Source: Macrotrachela quadricornifera
Lineage: Eukaryota > Rotifera > Eurotatoria > Philodinida > Philodinidae
DNA length: 64,000 nt
Direction of reading: 5' to 3'
Assembly: GCA_022393335.1 (NCBI GenBank)
Contig: JAJEKB010000877.1
Span: 17,526 to 81,525, forward strand
The translations under genes and the position numbers were made by a program. This document shows, piece after piece, positions 20,801 to 34,089 of this stretch. The first letter of the stretch is position 1. Each line of letters starts with the position of its first letter. The notes beneath the pieces were generated by a model, which worked only from the letters and a program-made list of their open reading frames with translations, searched no databases and was not told the origin of the DNA.

Positions 20801-23356
20801 CACCTGATCATCTTGTTGCACAATTGAAAGCTGTTAAAGCACAATCAGCTGCGGCTGCTGCACAAGTTTATTCAGCAGCTGCACTTCAATATTCACCTCA
20901 AACTATTCAATTTGTTCAACCTCTTGCATTAAATAATAGTCAAACGATATTGACTGCACCACCTACTACCTATGTCTATCCTCAACAAACATCTATTGCA
21001 TCTGCTTCTTCTTCGCCATTGGTATGCTTTTGTATCCCTTTGCATGCTTCAATAAATAGCTTAAATTTTTAATTATTTTAATAACCAATAATTATATAAA
21101 TTGATAAATAAAATAATTATTTTAATTATTCATATTTTTATTTTTTTTTGTTTTAGCAACAACAAAACGTTCCGGAAGATGATGGTACTTATACAAATGG
21201 TTTTATTTCATCTTATCAACATTATCCAGGACAAATTCAAACAATTTATACACGAGCACCATCTGTTGATTTAAAAGAGGTAAGTTAAAAATAAAATTCT
21301 ATAAAAATCTAATTTTTTTTATTCTGTAGACATCATTAATTTCTTCAACAAATATTTCAAATGGTGATGCAACATCATCATCAACAACTGATATTAAGGT
21401 TGGTAGAAAGAAAAAAAAATTTTCTTTTTCTCTTTTGGTTTTATTTTATAATTTTTAATAAATAATGTCATTGTGCAGCAAGCAGTAGCCTTTTTCTTTT
21501 CTGCCGTTGCCTTCTGTGAACGTGATGATATTGAGCTTTATTATAACAACATACTATTCTTTTTTTAGTCAATCGCACGATTTAGTTAAAACAAAATAAA
21601 AAAAAAAATAATAATAACGAGAAGAATATCGTGCGTGCTTCAGCTTGTAAAATATTTAAAAAGAAAACGACCAATGCACGTAACAGAAGTTCTTTTAGTT
21701 CGACTTATATATATATATATATATGAAAAATTTCAGTTAATAACAGTTTTATTATCAATCCAAAAAAAAAACCAACAAATTAGCAGCTTATTGTTTTGTT
21801 TTATTGTTATTTTTATTCTTTTGTTTGTATTTGCTTGTTGCACACACAATCTTTTCTCTATTCCTCTTTTCTACTAATCTAGGCAGTGATCGATCCTGTC
21901 AGCAGCAGCAGCATCACACAGCAGACGAAAAAACGACCGCTTGAAGACGATACTGCTACTACCGGTGCCTACCTGCAGCTGGTATTGCACATATGCTTTT
22001 TAATCCTTAGTTTGTTTATTTATTAATTTTTGCTTTGTTGTACGTATAAAACAAACGGATCAAACCACAATATGCTTTTATATAATCTTGCTAGCTTTAT
22101 TCTTGCTTTTATTTAAAATTTAATCAATATTTATTTTGTGGTTTGGTCAGTTTTAATTTGAATGCTTTATTATATAAATAAAGCAAAACAAAAAAGAATA
22201 AATTAATAAATAATCCTTTTCCCTTTTTTTTTTATAAATAATAAATTTTTTCTTTTTAAATTAAATAAATTTGTTTTGTTTTTTATTTTAGCCACCTGGA
22301 GCACAAATTATTGCTGCACCACAATATATTCAACAACAACAAGCACAACAACAACAACAACAACAACAACAAACAAATGTAGCTGCACAACATCAAAAAC
22401 GTTCAGCAATTGCTGATCCTAAAACTGGTATACCAATGGCTGCTTATCCAGTAACAGCATTTTCCTATCCATCACCATCACCATTACCAATGCAATTTCA
22501 ACAACCTTATTTAACTGCTGTTCCTATGACTTGTAAGTAAAACGATTATGTTAAGCATGAGAAACCTTATTGTTATTTTCTTTCGTCTGAATGCTTAAAT
22601 CCCCTCATATACAGATTTACCATCACCTGAAATAGTCGCCGCTCAGGGTGCTCTTGTATCTGTGGGTTCATCTTATGTAACTTATATTGATAAAAAAGGA
22701 CAAGTGAGAGATATTTTATTTTTATCATGCATGTTAATAAACATAGGAAATAATTGTTTTCTTTTTTTTTATTTTTTGTTTTTTGCATATGCTCATTATT
22801 TTATTCTTTTTCTAATATTTGTTCAGCACAAAATCAAATAAAAAGTACGTACAAATTATTGAGAGATAATAATAGTTAGTTATACTATTTCGACTACGTA
22901 CTAAATGGGTTTTTTTTTATTTAGTTTTTTTTTCTGCATGTATTATTTATATTTTTCTTCTTAGAATATGTGTGTTTATTTAATGCATGTTGCATGATGT
23001 TGACATATACACACACACATGAATTTATTTTGTTTTCTAGTTACTGGATATACTTCCCATATGCCGAGACTTTAAATTACATCGTTGTATGAGACCTCAA
23101 TGCAAATATGTTCATTTATTTGAAGGTAAAAGAATCTTAATAATAAAAATTTATTTATTCTTTTTGGTTGTTTTATTATTTAGATTTTGTGGAAATTAAG
23201 AATGGTTATGTATCTATCTGTAAAGAGGCTATTTTGGGAAATTGTTCTACAAATCGATGTAAATTTATCATATTTGTACTGAAGAGCTTCAACGACAAAT
23301 TTTTTCTTTTAATTATAACAAAAAATGGTATTCAAATATTAATGTGTCTACTATAA
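17812..23356 (+). CDS. mbl: Muscleblind-like CCCH RNA-binding splicing regulator with a third zinc-finger pair
   Basis: Muscleblind proteins bind YGCY RNA motifs and control alternative splicing and RNA localisation. Exons: 17812-18177, 19024-19132, 19193-19299, 19359-19586, 20638-21021, 21157-21279, 21330-21398, 21883-21981, 22292-22532, 22615-22703, 23041-23125, 23184-23356; about 690 residues as read. Finger 1 [14 protein letters not shown] follows WLTLEV. Finger 2 has six residues between Cys2 and Cys3 where vertebrates have four. RTDRLEVC opens finger 3 (C..C..CQYAH), and finger 4 is [22 protein letters not shown] in exon 8 matches the MBNL KRPLE segment, an NLS candidate. Exons 11-12 add [14 protein letters not shown] and [12 protein letters not shown], where the expected His is lost by an apparent one-base shift; read as is, the ORF ends at 23356, in the shifted frame at 23388. 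The start is uncertain: 17812, Met at 17878, or an upstream exon. Confidence 0.88.
18899..18937 (+). other. Candidate alternative first exon of muscleblind lacking finger 1
   Basis: ATG followed by 12 codons ([13 protein letters not shown]), then donor gtatgc. Phase 0 matches the next exon (19024, starting GKCN). An isoform starting here would skip finger 1 and the first Cys of finger 2. Supported only by frame and splice signal. Confidence 0.25.
22331..22372 (+). repeat. CAA repeat encoding polyglutamine in muscleblind exon 9
   Basis: Fourteen codons, all CAA apart from one GCA, a nearly pure glutamine tract within the disordered linker of muscleblind. Confidence 0.9.
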
Positions 23357-23388
23357 CCACCGTTAACACAAAAAATTATTCATATTAG

Positions 23389-26300
23389 CCAAGTTTTTTT
23401 CTATTTCATCTTTCCTTTTCTTTTTCTATATGTTCTTAGAAACAAGTACGTATGTCTTTTGTTTTTTCTTTTTCTTTTTTTTTTTTTTCTACATACATAA
23501 ACACATTTGTCTTTCTTCTTCATTCATACACATATAAAAAAAACATGTATCTTTATTGTTTTCTTTTCTTTATGTTTATGATTTATACATATATTTTCTT
23601 TGTTTATATGTTCGTTTGTCCGTTGTTCCCAGTTTGTGACGAAAAGTTTTACAGTATATACACATAGATGTATAAAGAGAGAAACAAGCGATCTATAATC
23701 AGCAGTTAATACTTTTTTTTTTTTTGTTTTGTTTTTATATGTTTATTTATCATTATCTTTCTTTTTTCTTTTTTGTTTCTTTCTACTTCTTGCAAAAAAA
23801 AACCAAGAATAATTTGTATTTCTTTTCTAAAATGATTTAATTAATTTGTATTCGCAGAAGAGAGTAAAGAAAATAATTCGAGTATGCACGTATCGGAAAC
23901 AACAAAATAAAAAAAAAGTAGACAATAGAAGTGAGATGATTTCCGGTGTATTGAATTCTTTTTTTCTTTTTCATTCTTCTGTTTATGTATTTGTACCCTG
24001 TCTAAGAATATATATATAGTCACTCGTCTTTCTTAGCTACACATTCCGTCATCTTTCTTTTCTAATTTTATAGACAGAATAGTAGTAGCTCTAGTTAATT
24101 GAACTAAGTAAAGATGAGAAATCAGTATCGAGTTGTTCAGTTTTATATATATATATATATATATGTGTGTTTCTTAATAGCAGTTTGTTATTTCTCTGGT
24201 GCAATAATGATGTCCATCAATATCCCTTACAAAATCAAGAAGATCAAAATAAAAGAGAAAAGCTTTCTAACTCTCGGATAAAAAAAAAGGAACAAGTTAG
24301 ACTCTCGTGCGAACAGTGTTCTGAATTGAACTGTTTTTTGTTGTTGTTTGTTGTTTGTTGTTTTCTAAACTTTTTGCAATATACTCTTATTAAAATAAAC
24401 ATAAAACGAGTGTGCTATATGATCTCGTTTTTTTTTTAATGTGTGTATTTTGTTACTGGTGCTATTCCAGTTACTCTTTTCTTTTTCTGTGCGCAAGATA
24501 ATTCGTCTTTTTTTCTTATGTATGTGTGTGTGTGTTCATAAGTCCATAAAAAAATAAAATAAAATAAAGAAAATAATTTATTCTATACTTCTTTTATATG
24601 TGAATAAAAATTAATTCTTATATATATATATTGGCTAATAATACTTCTGGGTTATCTTTATTCATATAGAATGAAAGGATGTTAAGTTGCCCAATGATTG
24701 ATTCTATTGTATAATCCTTAAAAATCTTTTCTGGTTATAATTCTTTTATTGTTTCTACTCTACGTGTTTTTTTTTATATATTGTTTGTACGTGATTTGCA
24801 TTATGATTATTATTGAAGATCGAGGGTTTGTAAGTACTAGAATTTTAATTAAAAAACAATTCGAATTAGAAATATTCTCAAAAGGGAAATTGATTCTCAT
24901 ATTTTTAAAAAATTTTAATATCTGAACGAGAATATAAATGGAACAATTCTCATATGTAAACATATCTGATTCACCCTAGATACTGTAGACTAATTTGTAA
25001 AATAATAATCTGCATACATTCACAAGTGTATTGTAAAGCATAAACTATCTGTCTGCCAATTTGAAAAATTTCTTTTTAAATACTAAAAATTACATGTATA
25101 GGTTAGTTATGATTCATTAACTGTTCTGGAATCATATGATGAAATTGTCGGTACGATTTATCATTAGCACTTTGCAAATAGTGTTTTTTTTTTGTTTATC
25201 AAGTTTCGATTTTCAAAAAAAGGTGTTCTACCATATTCATTATACTTTTTTAATATATAAGAAATTGTTTGAAATGCAAAATTTCATTGCAGTATTTACT
25301 CGAAAGAGTTTATTTCATTCTATCAGAATATACACAAATTCAATTTCTATTGCATAATAATCTCAAATATTTATGTAGGTATTTTTGCATCATAGGATTA
25401 TTCTAATTGAATTTTGTAATTTTCACCTTCTGGTTATAAATAATAAAGCTCGATAAGACTAATAAAACCTTCAAATCATTCATGTTTATGACTCTCTATT
25501 GTTGAAATATGATTAATATTCTATCGAGAAAAACAAATAAGTTTATCAAATTATTATTGATTTATTATCGTAATAAATTTATTATGAAGTTTCAAAGCTT
25601 TGATAGTTAAGAATTTAATTGCTAGTATATGAAAAAAAAAGCCATTCTAATCGCAGTATTAAGTTTACATAGAAGTCATGAAAATAAGAATTTTTCGATT
25701 TAATTTCTTTTTCTTTTTATGTAAATACAAATATTCATACTATATAATTACAATGATTTTTCCGCTTAAATACAAACGTATCTCTTAAAGTATCAATATT
25801 GCAAAGCAATTAAAAAAAATAATTAGAATTTGAGTAGTAATAGATAATATTGAAATACAATATCCGTAACAATTATAATAATAACTTAATTTTTCAGATA
25901 GAAATACATACAATTAAAAATATAGGAAATGATTGATTGTTTCCTACGTATTTATTCAAATAATCAAATTACAAAATTTCAATATGAAGTTCGATACGTT
26001 GAATAAACTGTAAAATATTCAGAAAGTTCGTTTCGTGAACTATTGAATTTCTCAAAACACTCCTGAAATAACTTGTTTTTATAATAATAAAATATCAATC
26101 AGTATTGTCAAATTATTTTACAAAATAAAAATCAAATTTATTCTATTTTGAAATGAAAAAAAAGAAGGAAAAGGTTTATTATTATTTTTTTAGTTATAAT
26201 AGTAATCAAGACAAGTATATGAATAGATTCAATAATTTCCTTTTGATATATTCAAGTACTATTTCTATCACATTTTTGAAAGACGAGACTTTCTTTTTAA

Positions 26301-27305
26301 CATCTAATTTCCTATTCATTTTTAGTTCTGTAATTCAACAATGTCTTGTCTTTTGTATTATTATTCTTTATTATCTTCGATTGACATTCTTTTTTTTCTT
26401 CTTCTTCTTCTTCTATAATAATAATTATAAGTTTTGTGTCTTATTTCAACATCATATGAATTATTGTTGTGTTTCTTTTTTAAAGATAAATTTATTTGAT
26501 TAAAGACTTGTATTTTGAATAAAACAACGTTGTTATTATCTATATTTAGATCATAGATAGTAACGGATATAATTATGTGTCTCAATAAACGGTGTGTGTG
26601 TGTATGCATTTCTTTTTTCAAAAAATATTATGTCTTCATTGACAATAAGCACACATGTCAGAATGCTTTATTTTGTTCGTTTTTTTTTTCTTATAGTATT
26701 TTTTCATCACGTTCTGTTTTTGTTTATAAGACACAAGTGAAAGGAAGTAAGAAGAAAAAAAAAAAAAGTGAAGAAGGTGCGCTCATAAAATTACAGTTCA
26801 TGCACACACACACATACAAATATATATATATATATAATGAATAGAAGGATGACATATGCACGAACAATAAATGAAATAATTGGACGTTTTTTTTAAAGAG
26901 AAAATCTTTAGATTTTTTGTTCAGTATATATATGAATTAAGTATGAACGAAAAAGGATTTATATTCTTTTTTTTTTCTTTTGTTATTCGACGACGAGACG
27001 GAAGACGAGCGATGTGTGTTTCATCGCTTTTAAAGGGATAACAAAAAAAAAAAGAAAAAGAAAAACAAATATGAGATAATTTTTTATTTTTTGACTAGAA
27101 AAAGAAGATCAATGTTTATGTGAGCTCATTTCATATTTGGACTGGATAAAGGGATGAATTTCAATTTTAAGCAAAAAAAATTAGTAATAGATGTCGATGG
27201 AATGAGAAAGGATAGATTGCACAAAAGAAGAAAAAAACGATACATATACATATTGATGAGATACACACACGCATACACACAACAATAAGCATGAAAAAAA
27301 AATGA
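23389..27305. other. Convergent intergenic region between muscleblind and BRSK
   Basis: Very AT-rich with long T runs, (TA)n at about 24146-24164 and 26821-26835, TG repeats near 24520-24535, and a (TTC)n stretch at about 26395-26413. It probably contains a long muscleblind 3' UTR and the BRSK 3' UTR. ORFs in it are low complexity. Confidence 0.5.
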
Positions 27306-30300
27306 CTAGATAGCAAGACGATGAGCAAGTTTCAGACGAGTAGATTCAAGTGTTGGATCGTCATTTATTGACGAATATTGAGAATTAGGAGGAATTACTG
27401 ATGTTGGAGGATTTGTTAATGAAACATTTGATGTTGATGAAAGAGATGAAATAGATGAAGAAGATGATTGTTGTTGTTGTTGTTGCTGTTGTTGTTGTTG
27501 AGTTGATGTGACATTAGATTTTACATCTAAATTTTATTAGAAGATATTTATCGAATAAAATATTTGAACTGAAGTTAAGAAAAAGATTATCAAATATTAA
27601 TATAAAGACTTACATGCTGAATTTGTATTACCAAATAATGATGAAATAAATGAAGCATTTGATCGTGGTGTCATTGGTGTATTTGAATTTGATGGAAGAG
27701 AAGTTATTACAGGTGTATTTGTTGAATAATTACCACTAGTTATAGATCGATTTTCATTTGTTTGTTGTTGTTGTTGAGAGGATGATGGTGGTCGTCGTTG
27801 TTTAGCTAGACGTTCTTTACTTGTTAAAAAAAGTGCTTGAATTTCTTCACATAATTTTTTAAAACGTCTTGCTTGTCCTATTAAAAAAAAAATAATATTT
27901 TTAAGAAAAAGATCTTTTATTTTTTTTAATACCAGTAATAAGTGTAAATGTCACATAATATGTATCAGGTGATGATGAATCAATAGATTTAACTGCACAA
28001 ATTTCAACATGAAAACGTATATTACGTTGAAACATTGATGAACGATCTGGTCGACGATATTCACATCGATATTGTGTACCCGATAAAACGTTATGTACGA
28101 GATCAGGAGTCTTTTTATTTTTGAAAAAAGAAAAAAAAAGAGTATTTTTTATTTTTACTTTTTTAACTTACAGATAAAAATGCATGAATAAGATCAGTTT
28201 TAATTGTTGCTAATGGTCGATCTTTAACAACAATCATATGATGATCTTCTTGCATAGCATCAATAATATGATGAAATAATGATTTTTTTGTTGCTTCTGG
28301 TGTTGTACCATATTGTGATGGAGAATTTGATGTTGTTGAACTATCACTTTCAGTTACTTTAAAATAGAAAAAAAAAAGATATTTTCAAAAAAAAATAATA
28401 ATAAAAATTTTTACATAAAATTTTTGGTCGTCGATGAAATCTAGGTGTACCAACATTTTGAAAACTTTGTTTTAAATTATTTAATTTATGTCTCCATTGA
28501 TTATTATTTGGTGTTTGAGGAATATTTTGTTGAGATGGTGGTGATAATTCCATATTCATTGATTCTGATGTTTGTGGTAATGGACTTATTGGTGGTGGTA
28601 TAGGATGTCGTCGAGATGTACCATTATTAATTGAATTATCTGTATTAACAGGCGAATATGATTGTTCACTATTTATACTAATTGATTGTGTTGATGGTTG
28701 TGTTGTAAGAATATTTTCATTTTGTGATACTGTTGATGTATTACGATGATGACGATGTATATGAGAATTTTGTGTTGATGATTGAGATGTTGAAGATGTT
28801 TCAACAGATGATTTATTTGTAGTAAATGTTGTCATTTTTGTAAAAACATCTTTTTTTATTATTGTTGGTGATGAACATGGACTAACAGATGGTGTATTAT
28901 TAGCTGATATTGTTTTATTACTAAATTTAACAAAAAAAAAAAAGAAATTTTATCAATTTGTTTGTTTAGTTTTTTTGTGTAATTATAATACGTTATATTT
29001 GAATAAAGTTGTCGTCTTGGTACTAATGGTGAACCTTCAGCAAGTTGACCAACAATACCTGATCGATGTGTATTAGTATTTGGGCTTTGTCCAATATTTG
29101 TTCCATTTGTACGATGACGATCAACACGTTTTTGTGGAATATCAGCTAGAATTAAATTTATTATAATAAAAAAAAAAATTAATTTTTTTTTGTTTTATTT
29201 ATTTACGTGAACCCGAACGACTTCGTTGTTTTGCATCATCTGTATCTTCATAACTTGGTTGACGCATTTTACGATCAAGTAAAAGAAAATAAATAACTTT
29301 TTCTGTATTATGTCTAGAAATAATTAAAAATAGAACAATTTTTTATTATTATTTAAGATTTTTTTTTTTTTAAATACTTTGAATTTAATAAAGCTTCAAT
29401 TAAACGTTGTCGATCTTTAAAACAACCTAATGATGTCATTGCTGCAAATACATCTGCATCAATATCTTCTTCATTCGGAATGATTGTTGTCTATTTAAAA
29501 GAAAAAAGAAAAAACATTATCATTACATAAAATATCTTTAATTTCATACTTGAACAGCTTGTACCATTGGTAATTCCAATTCAAGTTCAGCTTTTGTTCC
29601 TCTAAATAATTGAAAAAACAAATAAAGAAAATATTTGTTTCGAATTATTTTTTTTTTTATATCAAATATAAAACATTCATGCAAGCAAGCAAATAGGTTT
29701 GTGTATGTTTTTTTTTTGGTTTCGATATTATTGTTACAACAACTACGGAAAGGAAGGGAACCAGGTACATGCTTGAAAATGAGCAAGCAAACACAAAATA
29801 ATATTATTTCACGAACATAGACGAAGAATGATGATAATTTTTTCTTTTAGTTGATGATGAAGGTGTACAACGATTAGACGATATCGGTATACGATTACGA
29901 CGATGAATAGGCGTTTGTTCGCCATTTACATACTGTGTAACCCATGAATGTCGACTAACATCTTCCAACTGTAATAATCATTTATTAATAAAAAATAAAA
30001 AAAAGAAAAGATATTATATAAGCAAAGCGAGCATGAGCGCATGAAAAAAGAAGGTAGTCAATTTTTTTTTTTCGATGGAAAGATATAAATAATTACCGTT
30101 AAACGTTTATTTGGATCAACTTCAATCATTCCACGTAATAGTTGTTGACAATCAACTGGAACAAAATGTGGAATATGAAAAATACCTTTTTTCACTTTTT
30201 CAAGTAATTGTCGAAGATTATCATCATCAAATGGTAATGCACCCTAATAAAAAATTAAAATAAAAAAATTTTTTTCTATTTGTTTTTATTATTATACCAC

Positions 30301-31284
30301 AAGTAAAGCGTAAAGAATAACACCACATGACCAAACATCAGCTTTTCGTCCATCATATTTTTCACCCTAAATAAAAATAACATTTATAGAAAAAAAAAAA
30401 GCATTTTAATCAATTAAAAAATCTACTTTAATCACTTCTGGACAAGCTAAATATATGAAAAAAGAAAATACATCAAATGTTATTTTTCTTATTTTTATAA
30501 TTTTCTCTTACCATAATGTGGTGAGCCACAACTAGTTTCTAAAAATGATCCTTCAACTTGTAATGATGCCATACCAAAATCAGCAACACGAATATTCATT
30601 TTATCATCAAGTAATAAATTTTCTGGTCTACAAAAAAAAATTAAAAAATAGAAATTTTAAAATTGATTTTTTTTTCATACTTCAGATCACGATGACTAAA
30701 AAAAAAAGAAAAATTCTATTAAAAATAAATGATAATCTTTCTATTGTCTACATACCAAATCATATGACTATGACAAAAATCAAGTGCAGATATAATTTGT
30801 CGAAAAAATTTTCGTGCTTCTTTTGGTGTTAAACGACCTTTTTTTACAAGATAATCAAAAAGTTCACCACCAGCAACATGTTCAAGAATAAGATATAAAT
30901 ATTTTCGACTTTCATATACATCATATAAACGTAATACATGTGGATGTTCAATTAATTTCATTATTGCAATTTCTCGTTCAACCTAAATGAAAATTTTTCT
31001 ATTAAAAGAAAAAAATTTTCTTTTTCTATTTTACTTTCATCAATACTGATTCAGATAAAGCTTCACGATTAACAATTTTAATCGCAACTTTTTCTCCAGT
31101 TAAATAATGTACACCTAATTTGACAAGACCTAGAAAAATTAAACAAATATAGGTAAAATAAAAGTATATATATTTATATACCTGTTTGGCCTTTGCCTAA
31201 AGTTTTTTGTAAAAGATATGGTCCAACATTTTGAGATGTACGCGGCGGTGCTGCCGTATTTGATGTTTTGACATTAAACGACAT
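27306..31284 (-). CDS. BRSK: BRSK/SAD serine-threonine kinase
   Basis: AMPK-related kinase of the BRSK1/2 (SAD-1) family, activated by LKB1 and controlling neuronal polarity and synapses. 868 residues in 18 exons (5' to 3'): 31182-31284, 31035-31129, 30756-30982, 30681-30695, 30512-30627, 30427-30446, 30298-30366, 30097-30243, 29934-29968, 29550-29601, 29378-29490, 29217 region (29207-29313), 28992-29145, 28415-28920, 28172-28356, 27933-28110, 27614-27877, 27306-27526. Visible: glycine loop LGKGQTGLVKLG, VAIKIV lysine, HRDLKPEN, DFG, activation-loop T in [15 protein letters not shown], the UBA-like segment [14 protein letters not shown], the BRSK-specific [18 protein letters not shown], and the KA1/AIS-like [19 protein letters not shown]. 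Exons 4 and 6 are 15- and 20-nt microexons. The C-terminus has a polyglutamine tract. All exon phases agree, so the model is probably complete. Confidence 0.93.
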
Positions 31285-31975
31285 TGCTAAATAAAAAAAA
31301 AATTTATTGATTGATTATAAGTAAATTAAATATACTTACATATTAATTAACGAAAGATAAAAGTAAAACTAAAGAACTATCTATCAGCTATTGAACATAA
31401 TTTCTATTAACAATGAACTACTCAAACATATTTCGATAATTATTAAAACAAGATGATAATTTTCTTTGGATATTATGGTAATATATGGATATTCATTCAA
31501 CCATAATCATCTCATAATATTTCTTCATCAAAGTGCATAAAACACTTAATTAAATACATATACAGAAAAAAAATAATTTTTTTTTTAAAATTTTAATTCA
31601 TAAAAATATTTAAAAAAATTTTTTATTATAAAAAAAATTCTTTTTAATTATTTATTTACTTTATTATTACTTTAATACTTAATAACCTCTATAACGATGT
31701 TCATTTGGTTTTGCTAAGCACCGAAATTCTTTCCGATATCTTCTCTTTCTTTCGATACTCCTTCTCATCCTCTTCTTTTATCGGTCATCGATACTTTACT
31801 AAAGACACACATCGTCTTTCTTTTTTTTTTTTTTTTTTCTTTTTTTGTCTATATGTACATTTAAATAAAACAACAAAACTTAATTATCAAAATAAAAAAC
31901 ATATTTTTTTTACCTTTCTTTATTTTTTTCTAGATGCAATTTTTGAATTTGTGACAATAAAAGAAGAAAAAAAAC
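31285..31975. promoter_or_regulatory. Shared head-to-head promoter region of BRSK and HABP4
   Basis: 691 bp separate the two divergent start codons. AT-rich with T runs. ttttttctag (ending 31933) lies 42 bases before the HABP4 start, suggesting a spliced or trans-spliced 5' UTR. Confidence 0.5.
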
Positions 31976-34089
31976 ATGGTGCTTGATTTTGAATACGGTA
32001 TTAATACAGGAAATCGTTTTCTTCAATTTGTTGATCACGATGAAGAACCTGAAGCTTTTATTGCTGCTCAAACAAAAGATGAAGAAAAACAAAAAACTTC
32101 AACAAAAGATACAAAACAATCAACGAAAAAAACTACTACTAAAACAGCAACAACAACTAAAACTAATAAAGAAAATTTAACAACTAAAACAACTAATGTT
32201 GATCAACGAAGACAACAATCAGCTACAGCAACAGTTGCTTTTAGTGATAATAATCAACAACCACGTGGTGATAGTGCTCGAGGTTAATCTATTTTTAAGT
32301 TTTTTAAATTAAAAAAAAATAATTTTTTTTTTTACTTTATTTTTTTCTAGGCTCACGTGGTGGTTCAAGAAGAGGTGGTCCACCATATGAAGGTGCTGGC
32401 CGTGGTCGTTCTCAACGTTTTAATAAATTTGAAGGACAAGGTCCATCTTCGACACATGAAACAAGTTCATTTGAACAAGGTGGAGATGCTTGGAATAATG
32501 AAGCAGGAACTCGTGGTGGTCGTGGACGAGGTGGTCCAAGACGCAGTAATTATGAAGGAGGTCGTGGCATGGGTGGTCGAGGCCGTGGTCGCGGTGGGCG
32601 TGGCAATTTCAATAATCGAAGTCAAGAAGAAGGTTCACAAGATACTAGTGGTTGGCAACAAAGTACTGAGTATGTAAATTTACCGATAAAGTTAAACGTA
32701 TTAAATACATTAAAAAAAAAAGAAAGTAAAATATTCTATCTGACTATTAGAACTAAATCATGACTAAAACAACCTTTATGATAGGATTAATAATGAAAGT
32801 CGATATAGTATAGTTTTATTTTTATTTCTGTAAAAAATTAACAATGAAATATATCACTTGTTCGATTTCTATAGATCAAATTTTGAAAATACTCGTCCAC
32901 AATCAAATCGTGATTTTGATCAAGAAGTCTCACCAATAGAACGACCATTTGAACCAGATAATACACGACGTAACACACGAGGTAATTATCGTGGTCGAGG
33001 ATCTCGTAATTATGGTGATCGTGAAGGTGGTGAAGGTAGTCATGAAGATTATCGAGCTAATCGTCGTCAATATGATCGTCAACCACGTTCATTTGTTACG
33101 TAAGTTTATAAAAAAACGAAGAATCATACCAATAATTTTATTTATATAGAGGTGTTAAACCCATCGAGAAAAAAGATGGTGAAGGTGCACATAACTGGGG
33201 TAATCCAACAGAAAATCCTGAAGAACATCCAATATCTGAGTAAGAAAAATTTTTATTTTATTTTTTTGAGCTAATTATTATATAATATATATATTTAGTG
33301 AAATAACTGAAACAACAGCTCAAACAGCACCAGGTACAAAAGATTGGGCACAACAAGTTGATGAAGCTGAAAAACAAATGACATTAGATGAATATAAAAA
33401 ACAAATTGAAGCACGAAAACGAGCTAATCAAGAAAAATTACCACAATTTAAGACACGTGCTGCTGGTGAAGGCGAAGATCCAAAAAATTGGCAAAAATTT
33501 GAACAAGAATATCGAAAAAAAAATGATGATGAAGATGAAGAAGATGAAGATGAAGAAGAAGGAAGTGGTGCTGAAGGTAAACATCTCTTTTTTTTGTTAA
33601 ATTAAAAATAAAAATAAAATTTTTGTTTTTTTTTTAATTTTATTTAGAAAATGAAAGTGGTGAAGAAGAAGAAGAACATACAATTGGAAAGAAAAAAGTT
33701 ATTACAATTCCACTTCGTTTCAAACCAATTGATATTCCACGTGGCTCAGCTGGTTCAAGAGGTGGACCACGTCGTGGAGGAAATCGTTATCGAACCAATC
33801 GTGATGAACAACAACCATGTAAATTATAGAAAAATAAACGAATCAATCTTTATTTTTTTTAAATAATAAATCAATTCTTCTTTTAGCTACATCACCAAAT
33901 CAAGGTCAACAATCACCATCATCTCAACCATATGATGAACAACAAAATTCATATCGAGGTGGACAACGTGGTGGTCGTGGTGATTATCGTCGTCCTAATC
34001 GTGGTTCTCGTCAAGGTCGTACAAATGCTGATCCAAATGCACCAGCACTTGACAATCCAGATGATTTTCCCACTCTTCCAAAACAGTAA
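31976..34089 (+). CDS. HABP4: HABP4/SERBP1-family RNA- and ribosome-binding protein
   Basis: Hyaluronan/mRNA-binding family protein; SERBP1, HABP4 and insect Vig bind mRNA and inactive 80S ribosomes in the cytoplasm. Exons: 31976-32282, 32351-32669, 32875-33099, 33150-33239, 33299-33576, 33648-33818, 33887-34089; 530 residues with consistent phases. N-terminus FEYGINTGNRFLQFVDHDEE resembles the SERBP1 start. Arg/Gly-rich (RGG) blocks lie in exons 2, 3 and 7. The family block GEGAHNWGN in exon 4 and QMTLDEYKKQIEARK in exon 5 match SERBP1 SGSHNWG and MTLDEWKAIQ. An acidic run follows. The tail LDNPDDFPTLPKQ matches the conserved DDPEAFPAL. HABP4 and SERBP1 cannot be distinguished by eye. Confidence 0.92.

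Noticed and set aside
23452..23667. 71-codon Phe/Tyr-rich ORF
   Set aside because: T-rich muscleblind 3' UTR, no domain.
26153..26503. 116-codon ORF on plus
   Set aside because: T-rich 3' flank translating to Phe/Tyr/Ile runs; a (TTC)n repeat produces the antisense Arg run.
29866..29968. Longer version of BRSK exon 9 ending in a Thr/Ser-rich stretch
   Set aside because: The donor ca|gtatgt at 29933 restores frame and aligns [15 protein letters not shown] with the BRSK segment WYIGGKNEPEPEQP; the longer versions give stops or poor alignment.
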